Of a stretch of 64,000 nucleotides of DNA, positions 37,425 to 47,696 are shown piece by piece. Every line of letters starts with the position of its first letter. Positions within the stretch are counted from its first letter, which is position 1. The stretch is from contig CM114274.1 of NCBI GenBank assembly GCA_050084515.1, positions 35,030,001 through 35,094,000 of the forward strand, written 5' to 3'. This stretch comes from Blasia pusilla (lineage: Eukaryota; Marchantiophyta; Marchantiopsida; Blasiales). A model generated the notes under the pieces. That model was not told the origin of the DNA, searched no databases, and saw nothing but the letters and a program-made list of their open reading frames with translations. A program made the position numbers and the translations under genes.

Positions 37425-38442
37425 TGTCGTGCGCCTACTCTCCTTGAGCGTTAATCTTGTTTGTTGCGGAGCGTGCGTTGATGAGTCACGTTCTCACGCT
37501 GATCTGCATCCAAACACGCACCGGTTAGTCGGATCTTGGATCGATCAGCGGGGTTACTTTCGAGTTTCGTCTCGGACTCTCTCTTCAAGCTCAACCTTCC
37601 TAGTTTCGCGGTTTCCAACGGGCAAGTCTCGAAAGACTTGGGCCAGACTTTTTCAGTCGGTTCGGGAACTGAAACGGCGTTTTCGCGCCTAAGCGGTTCA
37701 ACTGTCCGATGAACATCCAATGAGTTCCTCACCAAGACTCGCACGAAGTGAATCTCGGGTTGGAATCCAAGTGTGGCGTACAAAGTCCACTCCCTTGGAT
37801 CAGGTTTGGGTTTCGGGTTTCCGCGCCAAACTCCCGTTTCATCCCGTGCCTCTGAAACGCCGTTTGGCGCCCAAAGTGGGGTTTCGTTTCCCGAGACATC
37901 TCAGAGAAGGTACTCCCCTTACTAGTACTTCTGGGGATCTCCGGGGCCCCTACATTTAGGGAAAGACACCGGGCCTCATTGGCCCTCAACCCGATTGCTC
38001 TCTGAATCGTTTTCGGCCAATATCTCAGCCTGTACTTATGCGTTTGCTGAGATCTTTGGTGCATTGGAAGCGTCTCAAGATCAGCTTTCCAACGCGCCCT
38101 TACTTGTCCCGAACGCATCTCGGAGCTCAACGTTATGGTCCTAGACACAGTCAGATTCTCCCAAACGCTAGCCGTGTTCCAAACTGGTTCTCACCTCCTT
38201 GGCAACCAACCTCCGAGACTCAACTCTTCTCAAGTCTCGGCTCGCGTTTGGTCTAGGTTTCCTGGTCGCGACCACTAATGCATGAAACGCACAACTATGT
38301 TCCACGTTTCGTCTCTTAGACTTTTCCAAGAGACTCTTCCAAACGCCTCTCCAAAGCGCAAACCTCGCGGCGTGAGTTCCTTTGAGTTCTGATGTTTCGC
38401 TTGGCGCGTATTTGGTGTTGTTTGGTTATGAGGGTCGCGACA
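37425..38442 (-). repeat. 5' LTR of the chromovirus
   Basis: A 1018-bp partner of 31092-32096. In element sense it begins 'tgtcgcgaccctcataacc' and ends 'gcgcacgaca'. The outer flank is the TGGAG duplication at 38443. Confidence 0.9.
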
Positions 38443-38447
38443 TGGAG

Positions 38448-39240
38448 GGCATGGGAGAAGCGAGTGCAAAGATTCCTATTGCAGATGCTCACGAGGGGCA
38501 TGTGTCGAGCACGTTGTTGGGGGCGGCCACCGTTGTGTACTGCGCTCCTTTATTTTCTGCTTCCGATGTTATGACATTGGGAGGTACGCTCACGGAGGTT
38601 TATCGGCTCACCGCTTCGCTATGTGAGCTTGGAGTCGGGGTTCCTCCATCACGTTTAGAGGTGATTGCAGAGGAAGTGATGGACCTGCCCTTGGAGCGGA
38701 TGCTCGGGCCGTCCACGTCAGATTCATGGCAGGCTGGAGCTGCTAGGATGGCAGAGATGCCCGCTAGACCCGCAATAGAGCATGCCATGGTTTCTCCTGG
38801 TGTTGTGTTGCTGGATAATCGGGAAGAGGTCTTCTAGTTGGTGAGTCTCGGAGGTAGAGCTTTTAGTCCGCAACGCATCTTGTTGGATTCAAGAGCGCAA
38901 CCCCTGATGTTGGGGAAAGCGTTACTCAGAGGATTGGGCTTGACGAGAGCCGATGTGGAGCGTTTTCCATTCCATATACAGATATCCTTGGATGGAGCGA
39001 TTACCACACAGTATATCATCCGACAAGAGGTCGTGGTGAGGATTCGCCGGGACATCCTACAGATGAGTCTATGGTGCGAGCCAAGGCGTTAGTGTCTAAT
39101 GTAGAGTCCTATGACGTCTTGGTTGGTGGAGCAGTGTTATACCCGATGGGGTTTTCCTTGGAATACTGGGAGGAGTCAGCGTCCTAGAGACCAGGATGGA
39201 AGTTAGGTGATGGGCGCCTTAGCTCATTACCTGTTCGATT
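38448..39240 (+). pseudogene. protease region of element A
   Basis: Continuation of the A polyprotein after the chromovirus. The frame 38382-38837 holds 'PARPAIEHAMVSPGVVLLDN'. After a TAG, the next frame, 38838-39092, has 'RILLDSRAQPLMLGKALLRG', the position of an aspartic-protease active site (DSR where DSG/DTG is expected). After a frameshift comes 'ESYDVLVGGAVLYPMGF', the conserved C-terminal protease strand. The same blocks occur in B (50413-50892), which supports the reading. The polyprotein needs such an enzyme for maturation, but neither copy has a canonical triad. Confidence 0.65.
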
Positions 39241-39589
39241 CATAGGTGCAATGATCGAGCGACGGTCAGGAGAGATGGCGACATTAACAGCATTTAGCAA
39301 TGCCATCACTTGGTCTATTGATTTGATTTAGGGACATGTCCATACGGAGGATACTCCCTTTCCTGACATTTTTATGGAGAGGAGTGTCATGGTAGCCGTA
39401 TCAGTCCGTGGAGGGAAGAGGTGCCGCTTTGGGGGCTCGACTAAGGAGCTTCGACGCTTAGCCACTGAGCATGTGGAGACAGCGTGGAGCAAGATGTTTG
39501 CACTAGATTGTGATAGGTCAGAGGAACCCTAGGTAGGCAGGAGTGTTGCTATGACCCCTTTGGACACCACCCCAATTTTTGGTGCATCC

Positions 39590-40545
39590 CAGAGGAGGGT
39601 ATTTGGGTCTTGGATCTCTTTGGAGGGATCAGCACTCGGTTAGATGTTGTTTTGCACGTTGGAGTGTGCATGCAGCAGTACGTGTATGTGGAGATTAATG
39701 ATGTTGCAAGGCACACTTCACTTCACCATGTGGCGCAATTATGCCTCTATTTTTCTGCCTAGTTGTCTGTGTCTGCCATTCAGGATTACGAGAGTTTCCT
39801 AGCGAGGGACATTTCATTGTTGGGGCCACAGGATTTGGAGCGGGTAGAGACCATAGACTTGCTCATTGCTGGTTGGCTGTGTTAGGGCCAATCAAGTGCC
39901 TGACACTCGGTCCAGGTTATTTTGGGAGATGATGTGGATCTTGCAATATTTATAGGAGCATCAGCCTCATTCTCCAACAAACATTTTGGAGAATGTGCCG
40001 ATTTAGGGCAATTCGAGGTCCCGCATATTGACGAGTGCACATTAGGTGCGCGCATGGATCCGCCCAAAAGTATGGTTAGATGTGGCGAGTGTAGGTTCTA
40101 GAGCACACCGCCCATGTCTTTGGTGGACCAACTTGGTACCACATGAGGTGTTGCGGAGGGCTTATGCAAGAGTGGAGCGTCCCTCCAATTTTTTGGTGGA
40201 TTCTATATTGGATCCGGGCCGTCGATCATAGGCAATGAGGCGTGATGATCGACCGCCGTTGACTTTGGTCAACACGATTGACAGGCCACGGGAAACCCTT
40301 CCCACATTGATGAGTTTTTCCGCTTCCTATGCATTCAAGGAGGCCGGACCTGGCTTGGTTTGGGATGACTAAGTACAGAGGTTGGTGGAGCCCAACGCCG
40401 ATGAGCGAGAGTAAGCGATGGGATTCCCCATAGGAGTGATGGCAGTACCATCACTATCGGAGGCATCAGGACGTCATATCTTGGGTCAGGCAATGGACTT
40501 CAACTTCTTGACATGGATTTTTCAGCTAAGGAGTAGTTGAGCAAC
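39590..40545 (+). pseudogene. DNMT3-type cytosine-5 methyltransferase of element A, decayed
   Basis: Second copy of the retrotransposon-encoded DNA methyltransferase. Motif I (S-adenosylmethionine site) reads 'VLDLFGGIST' (about 39615). 'YVYVEIND' follows. Motif IV reads 'LLIAGWLC' followed by TAG (39871-39885), so the catalytic Pro-Cys has become Leu-Cys and the next Gln a stop. Motif VI is 'NILENVPI' (about 39980). Motif VIII-like 'GSRAHRPCLWWTNL' lies in the open frame 40046-40231. Motif IX/X is 'EPNADERE', 'AMGFPIGV' and 'RHILGQAMDFN' (about 40390-40510). Collinearity with B (50139-49020) is complete. Several frameshifts and stops plus the lost proline make it inactive. Confidence 0.8.
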
Positions 40546-40830
40546 GTTGTTTGAGGATGCGACAGATCACAAAAGTTGCGTTGGTGAGCCCCATACCTAC
40601 CGAGATGATTGAGGCAGTGGGTGGGGGCGAGACTCGAGGACATCAACATACCAGGGATGATCAGGAGAGACATCCTTGGACTTCTTGGGATGTTTTGCAT
40701 GCATGCGAGGAGATGATAGCCACAACATCAAGCGTGGTTCGGGTAGTACACATGGAGATGAGAGTTCTATTGTCCGAGACGGGGTTGCACCATAGCAACC
40801 ACCGACATCCGCGCCGGAGAGTCCTATCGT

Positions 40831-42187
40831 AGTAAAGATGGAGACTTGGGAGCCAGATATGGGCCCTAAGTTGACAAGAGAAGAGCGGCATTGGATACAC
40901 AAGTTCCTTAGGAGTTATAAGAGTTGTTTTGCATTTAGTATGCATGATTTGGGTACGTTGAAGGGTCCCTGGATCGCATTGAGTTGTTGAGTGATACGCC
41001 AATCTTCTGACGACCCTACAGGTACAGTGACATGGAGAGGGCTCTGCTTCAGAGTAGGAGCCAAGACTTGGTTGGAGCAAGACTATTGGAGATGTCGCGT
41101 GGAGAGTATGAATCTGCCACTCTCATGCCCACCAAGAAGGATATGCATGGACACTCGACGGATAGGCGAATGTGTGGAGATTGTTGACCTATCAATCGGC
41201 AGACGAAGTCCTATAGTATGCCATGCCCACCCATGAGGAGATATTTGATGCGATTGGGCATGCAAATGTCTTTAGTTCATTGGATTAGCGAGCCGGATAC
41301 CATCAGCTACCTATCAAATTGGAGGACAGGCAGAAGACAACATTTTGGGGCATCGATCCTCACGGGAAGGATTGTTTGTACCAGTGGCGAATCTTATCAT
41401 TCGGAATAAAGAACGCACTGGCTGAGTTTCACAAGGTCATGGATAGGATCTTGGCTGGTCTGGATTTTGCTAGGTGTTATATTGATGACATCGTAGTCTT
41501 TAGCGCCATGGTTGAGGAGCACGAGCGACATCTAGAGGAGGTGTTTTGACGATTGCAGTCACATGGGCTAAAGCTACATCCAGGCAAGTGCAAGTTCTTC
41601 TACGGCCAAATTTAGTACTTGGGTTATACGATATACCCAGGGGGCCTTGGTGTGCAATAGACGAAGGTAGAGGCTATTTCACGTATTCCACGCACTACAA
41701 ATGTGAGTCGAGTTCGTGCATTCATGGGATTGGCGAACTTCTATCGACATCACGTCGAGGGTTTTAGTTCAATTGCGAAGCCGCTAACCTTGATGACCAA
41801 GGTGGATCAGGAGTGGCATAGGGGAGACAAGCAAGAGAGAGCATTTCAAATGCTCAAGGATAGATTGATGTCCGTGCCCATATTGAGGAGACCGATCAAG
41901 GGGTGTCCTTTCCAATTGCATACCGATTGGAGGATGTTGGGGCTTGGAGCCATGCTCAACCAACATGACAATGATGGTAGAGAGTTTGTGGTGGCTTATC
42001 CTAGTCGCTTGAACAATGCTGCAGAGAATAAATATAGCTCATATGAGGGTGAGTGATTGATTCCAATGTGGGTTGTCGCACATTTCAGATGTTATCTATT
42101 CGGAAATCCCTTTACCATCATTACTAATCATCAACCATTTAAGTGGTTGATGGAGTCTAACAAGCTTACAGGGAAGCTTGCGAGGTG
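40831..42187 (+). pseudogene. reverse transcriptase and RNase H of element A
   Basis: RT begins near 'SCFAFSMHDLGTLKG' (about 40925). Its fingers carry two CGA-to-TGA type stops (41008, 41185). The frame 41319-41549 has 'LSFGIKNALAEFHKVMDRIL' and the catalytic 'CYIDDIVVFSA'. 41703-42056 has the thumb 'VRAFMGLANFYRHHVEGFSS' and RNase H 'HTDWRMLGLGAMLNQ' (Trp where Ala is usual). RNase H continues after a stop to 'KLTGKLARW' at 42187. It breaks there and unrelated DNA follows. Confidence 0.85.
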
Positions 42188-43390
42188 GGTAAACTCCTTC
42201 CTCATTAAGTGTTAGATAGAGTTTTATTAGTATTAAGTAAATTCGCTTAAGAAAAGGAAATTCCCATGTTTTAACCTCTTTATGGTGCCTCTTTTATACA
42301 TGCCCAACTTTAGGAAAATAAGTAGTAAATAAAAGATGACTTTATAAAAGCAAAAGTAGTCTTGATTGGTGGCTAGATTAGTTAGGGTAATTTGGAAAAT
42401 ATCAAGTGGATAAAAGAGGATATTTTGGAGGAGATAAGAGGAAATCGATTTGTGTCAAAATGTGATTGGCTATGCCTTGAGAGGTAGCCATGTGGCACAA
42501 GATAAGATTAGCTCTATTTTATATTCTTGTGGATCCCTTGTGAGTATATAAAGAGGAGGGACCTTCAAGGGTTCATCACCTTCTATTTCATATCTTCATT
42601 CTCTCGTGTCACTCTTGAGTGTATGGCTTTGGGATTGCTTTCTCTTCCAATGAGAATGGATCATCCCTCTTGGCAAAATAACTTGACCATGGTCTATTCT
42701 TCGAGAGGTTTCTAGAGTGTGCTGTGTGTGGAAATGAGAGGCTTGTCACCTTAGAGGAGTTTAGTCATACTAAAATAGTGAACGTTTTGGCTTGTTATTT
42801 TCCCAATGAGAGTGGATTACTCTTCTTGGGAGAATAATTCTGCCAAAGCCCATTCTTGAGGAGAGTAGAGAATGTCTGTCAAGCATGGATAGGGGTGGAG
42901 CACGAGTTGTGCCCGAATTTCCTTTCCTCAATCCTTATCATATCAAGGTACTTTTTGTAGATAGGCACTGGTTCACTCGCTATTTAGTTTAATCACTTTC
43001 GGGAGGCGTTCATGAACTAGGTCATGCAATCTCCAATTCCGGTGATTCTTCCTATCGTCACATATGGAAGGACATGGGATTGTACTTTGTATGTCCTTAT
43101 ATAGCAATCCATGGATGTCAGTAGGCCTATTCAAGTAGGTTTTAACACTAGTTGTGCTATCTTCCTCGTCTACAAGCGTAAAGTAGTTTATAGGGATTTT
43201 ATAGTTAGGAATTTCAGGGTCCGATGTTACGAAGAAGTGATCACCTCGGCACTTCTATTTGTGATACCTGTCGTGAGAGAATGAAGAGTATACATAATAA
43301 TTTTGTATTGAAAAAGGAAAACTTCTTAGAGAGTTCACCTTGCATCGACCATGTCTGCCGCAGCTAGAAGGCCCGCCATTACTCGAAGAA
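42188..43390. other. unassigned segment between A and O, LTR-like
   Basis: Neither A nor O sequence. It contains a TATA-like 'gagtatataaagagg' (about 42542) and an internal duplication ('ccaatgagaatggatcatcc' near 42647, 'ccaatgagagtggattactc' near 42802). It starts near 'tgttagatagag' (42210). These suggest an LTR or promoter region of another element, but no terminal repeat, target duplication or coding domain was found. Confidence 0.35.
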
Positions 43391-43399
43391 AGGCTCTCA

Positions 43400-44737
43400 A
43401 CACGATAACGCTTTATTCCAGAATATCCCAAATCCTCGTGCGCACGTTTCACTACACGTACTCTTTGGGAAGGATGATATACCACTTATATCCTACCATC
43501 TCCCCATACCCGGAAAATGTGAGTCCCCCCCCACCTTAACCTCTTGGCTCTTTGTAGAATCCAATCCCGCTCCCTAGCACTCATTGTGCTCGCTATGACC
43601 CTAGTGCGCAAGAACTCCACAACCTCCACATCGTTATGGATATCACAACCACATGTTGCCTCCTCACTAACCTCTAAATCCAAAGACTCATCATCCGACC
43701 CCACCTCTGGAGTCATCACTACGGTTGACCTACCATAGTCAACCAACAAAGATAGGCAAGTGCATGCCAACGACGCACCATCTCCTCATCACTCTCTCTG
43801 TCCCATTGAGCTCCTATGTCATCTCTCTGACTCAAATATGGGTTACGACTCAACCCATCCGCATCTTGGTTCAACCAACCCGGCTTGTGAACCACCTCAA
43901 ACTCATACTCATGTAGTAATAGACCCCACCTGGCAAGCTTTCCCGTAAGCTTCTCAGACTCCATCAACCACCTCAACAACTGATGATCAGTGGTAAGTGT
44001 GAAAGGATTGCTAAATAAATACCACCTGAAATGTGCCACCGTCCATACTGCATCTAAGCACTCTCCCTTGTAGGAGTTGTACTTTGCCTATGCAATGTTG
44101 TTCGATTGGCTCGCTTAAGCCACAATGAGCTCCCTCTCCTCTTCATCCCTCTGAGTAAGCACTGCTCCTAGACCCAACATGCTCTAATCCGTATCTATCT
44201 GGAATGGGCAACCCCTAATCAGTCTCTGTAAAATGGGTGAGGACATCAACCTATCCCTGAGCCCATGAAATGCCCGCTCTTGATCATCTCCCCACAACCA
44301 AACCTAATCAAGTCTTGTCAACAAGGTCAAAGACTTCGCGATTGCACTAAAACACTTGACATACCGTTGATAGAAGTTTTCCACTCCAACAAACGCTCAG
44401 ACTCGACTCACATTTGTAGGGCGTGGAATCTGCACAATAGCCTCCACCTTCGTCTGCTAAACACCTAACCCACTCGGGTATATGGGATGTCCCAAGTACT
44501 GAATCTGCTCCTGAAAGAATCTGCACTTGCTTGGATGTAACTTTAGTACATGTAACTGCAATCGTTGAAATACCTTCTCTACGTGTCGATCATGCTCCTC
44601 AACCTTGGAACTGAAGATAAGAACATCATCTATGTAACATCGTACAAAATCCAAGCCAGCTAGAATCCTATCCATCACTCTGTGAAATTTCGCATGCGCG
44701 TTCTTCAAACCAAATTGTTAGAACTGCCACTAATACA
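43400..44737 (-). pseudogene. RT (C-terminal), RNase H and integrase start of element O
   Basis: In minus sense from 44737: 'GLKNAHAKFHRVMDRILAGL' and catalytic 'CYIDDVLIFSSKVEEH' (44457-44708), then thumb and RNase H with stops. Next is 'FTLTTDHQLLRWLMESEKL' and 'GLLLHEYEFEVVHKPGWLNQ' (43719-44039). An acidic linker follows, then 'VVYHPSQRVRVVKRAHEDLG' (43255-43485 frame), which resembles the zinc-binding start of integrase. RT is cut at 44737/44738 by the 'tgtcacctc' end of element F inside the codons equivalent to 'CLYQWRILSFG' of A. This marks F as a later insertion. Confidence 0.8.
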
Positions 44738-47000
44738 AGCAATCTGTCACCTCTTTTAGGATATATTGGTGAGATCTAGTAGAGCGCCTTCATGAGTAGT
44801 GGAGGAGAGGCTAAGTAGGTCCAGGATGACCTGATGAGGCCCCGAGAAACCTGAGAGCGCAGATTTCCCCTTTGTTTCCGATCATTTGGAGCCATATTGA
44901 GGAACTTACTGTTTTAGGTAAGCACCATTTTGAGTATATGATCGACTTTCTACTTTTATTAAGTGGCTCTTGACCTCCTACATCAGGTCAAGAGCTAAGG
45001 AGGTGACTTGGGAGCATAGGTTACCATGGAGAGAGCTTGGGAGAGGGGAAAGGTATTCCTCAAGGAGAGAGAGCTTGAGAGCTCATTCTGTCTTGGTTGA
45101 ACCTCTTGGCATGAGGTGGCGGAGCTATGGTCTTGTTTGACTTGTGTGTGTAACCCAATCCTCTCATTAGCAGAGTGGGTTTGGTTTGACATTGAGAGAG
45201 ACATGTGAGAGTGCACACATGTGAAAACTATGGTGTTGTGAGAGAGATTGGATCTTATTTTACAAAGAGAGAATGAGTGAGTGAGAGAGCTTCATGGGGG
45301 AGCTCGCTGGTTACTCATTGCTTTTGAAGGTGGGGGATTGTATTCCCCATTCAGCGGTTCATGGGAGTGCTCACCGGAGCAAGAGCCGCTTACTTGTGAT
45401 GTTTCCTTTGCCGATTTTTCATGTGGAAGAGTGGCGTGCGGAAGTGCTACCTGATTTTTTATAGGGATTGAGTATGGGGCCGGGTTGCCCCATGCCATTG
45501 CTCTCAGGAGCACCATGTAGCTTGCTGATTTGTGTTCTCACATGTTTTACATTTTTGTTGGGAGAAATCAACGCGGAAGTGTTGCCAAATTTTGTGTAGG
45601 AGAAAGAGACATTGGACTTTACGACAATCCCTGTTTGGTTTTACTCAAATGTTTGATTCCAAATATGTTTTCATGTTATTGTAGATCGTGAAGCTATGCA
45701 CGTTGTGCAACAAACGGAACACAATTTGGAGTTGCGAGCAAAAAGTTATGTTCAATCTTGCAAAACTACCATTGCTAGGCGATTTTTAGGGTTAAATTGT
45801 TCAAACCCTAAACCAGCCGCCGCGCCGGCGGCGGCCATTGCCTTCATAGTCACCGTCAATGGTCAATCGTCACCATCAATTTTCCACCGTCCACCGTCCA
45901 CCGTCCACGGTCGGCCGTCGGCCGTTGCCGCCCCCTTGCGTTGCTTAGAGCCTCGTTCGTCCGTTGTCCACCCTTTGGTAGCCATTTCCGCCCATTACGG
46001 AGTGGAGGGTCTTCCACGACCACCGTTGATTGGTTGACTTGCACCGCCACCATGTACTTTGGTTTGGCCGCCACCATCATCAAAGTTTTGTCATCAACCA
46101 GTGATGGCAGCTGATCTTGGGTTATGGTCTTTGAGTTTTCATTTCATGTTTCTATGTTGTGATTGGTAGCCGCTCGACGACGATCGAGTACCATGCCGTG
46201 ACACCTGTAGCTGGGACGCGCCGCCGATTTCCGCGTTGTGCCGCTCGTGGCCGCACCGCACCGTCTTGATCGTGGAATCGCTCCTTCACTAAGGAACAAA
46301 GCATGTGCATTGCTGATTGAGGAGGGTATGTCGGCAAGTGCCGCACCCCATTCCCGAGTGCGGTGTCATTTGTAGCCGTTCCGTGCCGCCATTTGCCGCA
46401 CTAGACCATTGGACGTGCACCGCACATCGAGGAGGTTTGAGTAGCATCAATACAGGAGGAGTACAACGTGCTGATTGGAGGAGTTGTCTCCATGACTAAG
46501 TTGGGGTTGAGATTTGTAGTTGCCAAGGAGCACCATCGACATTATTGTCAAGTTACCCATTCTGGTCTCTTACCCTACACGTGTGAGGGATTCTCGGGTA
46601 TTGGGAAGTTATTTGGGATATTGGGTTTTGTGTTGATGCTAGGAGCATCGATGATGTATGGGTTTAGGGGACATAGAATTATGTAGGATATCCAGAGTTG
46701 AGGATGGTTTGTCGATGAGACGATAGATCGATTGATTTACCGCACCACGCTACTTGTTGTCGCACAACACACGTCTCAGTGAGAGAGTGTAGATTGAGTG
46801 CCTCATGTTTAGTTTGGTGATTGAGGGATTACTCACGAGATTGAGAGTGATCGTGTGAGAGGGGCACGAGGGCCATCATGGCATCCTTTCGGGATTTTGA
46901 GAGGCGAGGTAGTGAACGTGAGAGTAGCTCTGGAGTGTTTAACCGGAGTGGTGCGAGGTTTCAAGGGTCTTCATGTGAGAGACCACCTTGATCTCCTTCT
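44738..47000 (+). repeat. 5' LTR plus leader of element F
   Basis: Collinear with 27217-29470 of A over its whole length, including the telo-box inverted repeat (45787-45814), the 'ccaccgtccaccgtcc' run (about 45880-45910) and 'gcatcgatgatgtatgggt' (about 46646). Minus-strand and plus-strand frames inside (45696-46037, 45856-46083) are not shared as proteins between the copies, so I treat it as non-coding. Confidence 0.65.
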
Positions 47001-47158
47001 GTGTCGTCTTCAAACGAAGGTGATTATGTAGAGGAGTGTGTTAGGCATCCACCGTACACATTGAGTGGTCCTACTAGTTGGGCCTACGAGATGGACGCCC
47101 GGGGTAGAGGACCGGGTAGGTTTTCACGTACTGTAGGCACTATAGAGCTACGCGCCTT
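47001..47158 (+). pseudogene. gag N-terminus of element F, cut by element B
   Basis: Reads 'LSGPTSWAYEMDARGRGPGR' and 'GTIELRALL', matching gag of A (29505-29600). The frame is cut right after 'gcctt' (47154-47158). The continuation 'gccttcattgcatagttta' appears at 54311, on the far side of B, so GCCTT is B's target duplication. Confidence 0.75.
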
Positions 47159-47643
47159 GTTGTGCGAATCCACATCGTCATACAACATACATCGTTGACA
47201 TACCATACTCACATACATACATAACATAGACAAGAGCATCCACAAACACAAGTGTACCACAACTGTCAAAGTTAAAGAAATCCGTGAAAGACCTACTATC
47301 ATAAAACATGTATAGAATTACATACAATCGAGCCAAACCCACTCCACAATGGGAGAATCCAAGTCAAAGCTTGCGGGAACCACCATAGCCAAGAGCTCTA
47401 CTCACTACCAAGGCTAACTCCCAACGAAACAGGCTCAACTCAAAGAACTATCTATTCTTTGAGTGCACTCCACACTATATCCTCCAACCTAAGAGCGGGC
47501 CCTAATGGAAAAGTCACCCTCAACGGAGTAATCCCCAACTCTATGTATGAAACCGCATCTTTACCTAGACACTACGGCCCTACATAAGGTATGGCTTCTA
47601 CTAGCACACTATACTCTACGACATAATCCGTATGGTCATGACA
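47159..47643 (-). repeat. 3' LTR of element B
   Basis: In minus sense it starts 'tgtcatgaccatacgg' (47643) and ends 'gatgtggattcgcaca' (about 47161). The part 47276-47643 matches 53943-54310. The terminal 75 bp (47160-47232) is repeated just inside the element at 47648-47722. Confidence 0.75.
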
Positions 47644-47696
47644 GCTATCGTGCGAATCCACATCGTCATACAACATACATCGCTGACATACCATAC

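Larger units (their letters stand above)
31092..38442 (-). mobile_element. full-length chromodomain gypsy element (chromovirus), nested in A
   Basis: A 7.35-kb element with LTRs at 31092-32096 and 37425-38442 and a perfect 5-bp target duplication TGGAG (31087-31091 and 38443-38447). In minus sense it runs: 5' LTR, initiator-Met-tRNA-type primer-binding site, gag, zinc knuckle, protease, RT, RNase H, integrase, chromodomain, polypurine tract, 3' LTR. This is the classic chromovirus order. Small indels break the reading frame in several places. The same LTR family gives solo LTRs at 18425 and 55080, so it has been the most recent inserter in this window. Confidence 0.92.
27217..42187 (+). mobile_element. 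gypsy element A of the DNMT/PHD family, 3' truncated
   Basis: Order on the + strand: leader/LTR (27217-29521), gag with zinc knuckles (29522-31086), an inserted chromovirus (31092-38442), protease (38448-39240), cytosine methyltransferase (39590-40545), RT and RNase H (40831-42187). The element ends abruptly after 'KLTGKLARW', where the homologous O sequence continues 'GLLLHEYEFEVV'. Integrase, PHD and the 3' LTR are missing. It begins with 'tgtcacgtcttttagg', the same start as element F at 44738. Confidence 0.75.

Noticed and set aside
45696-46083. Conserved leader protein in F (113-codon + frame and 75-codon - frame)
   Set aside because: The matching region of A (28288-28560) is not open in the same frames, so no shared protein is supported.
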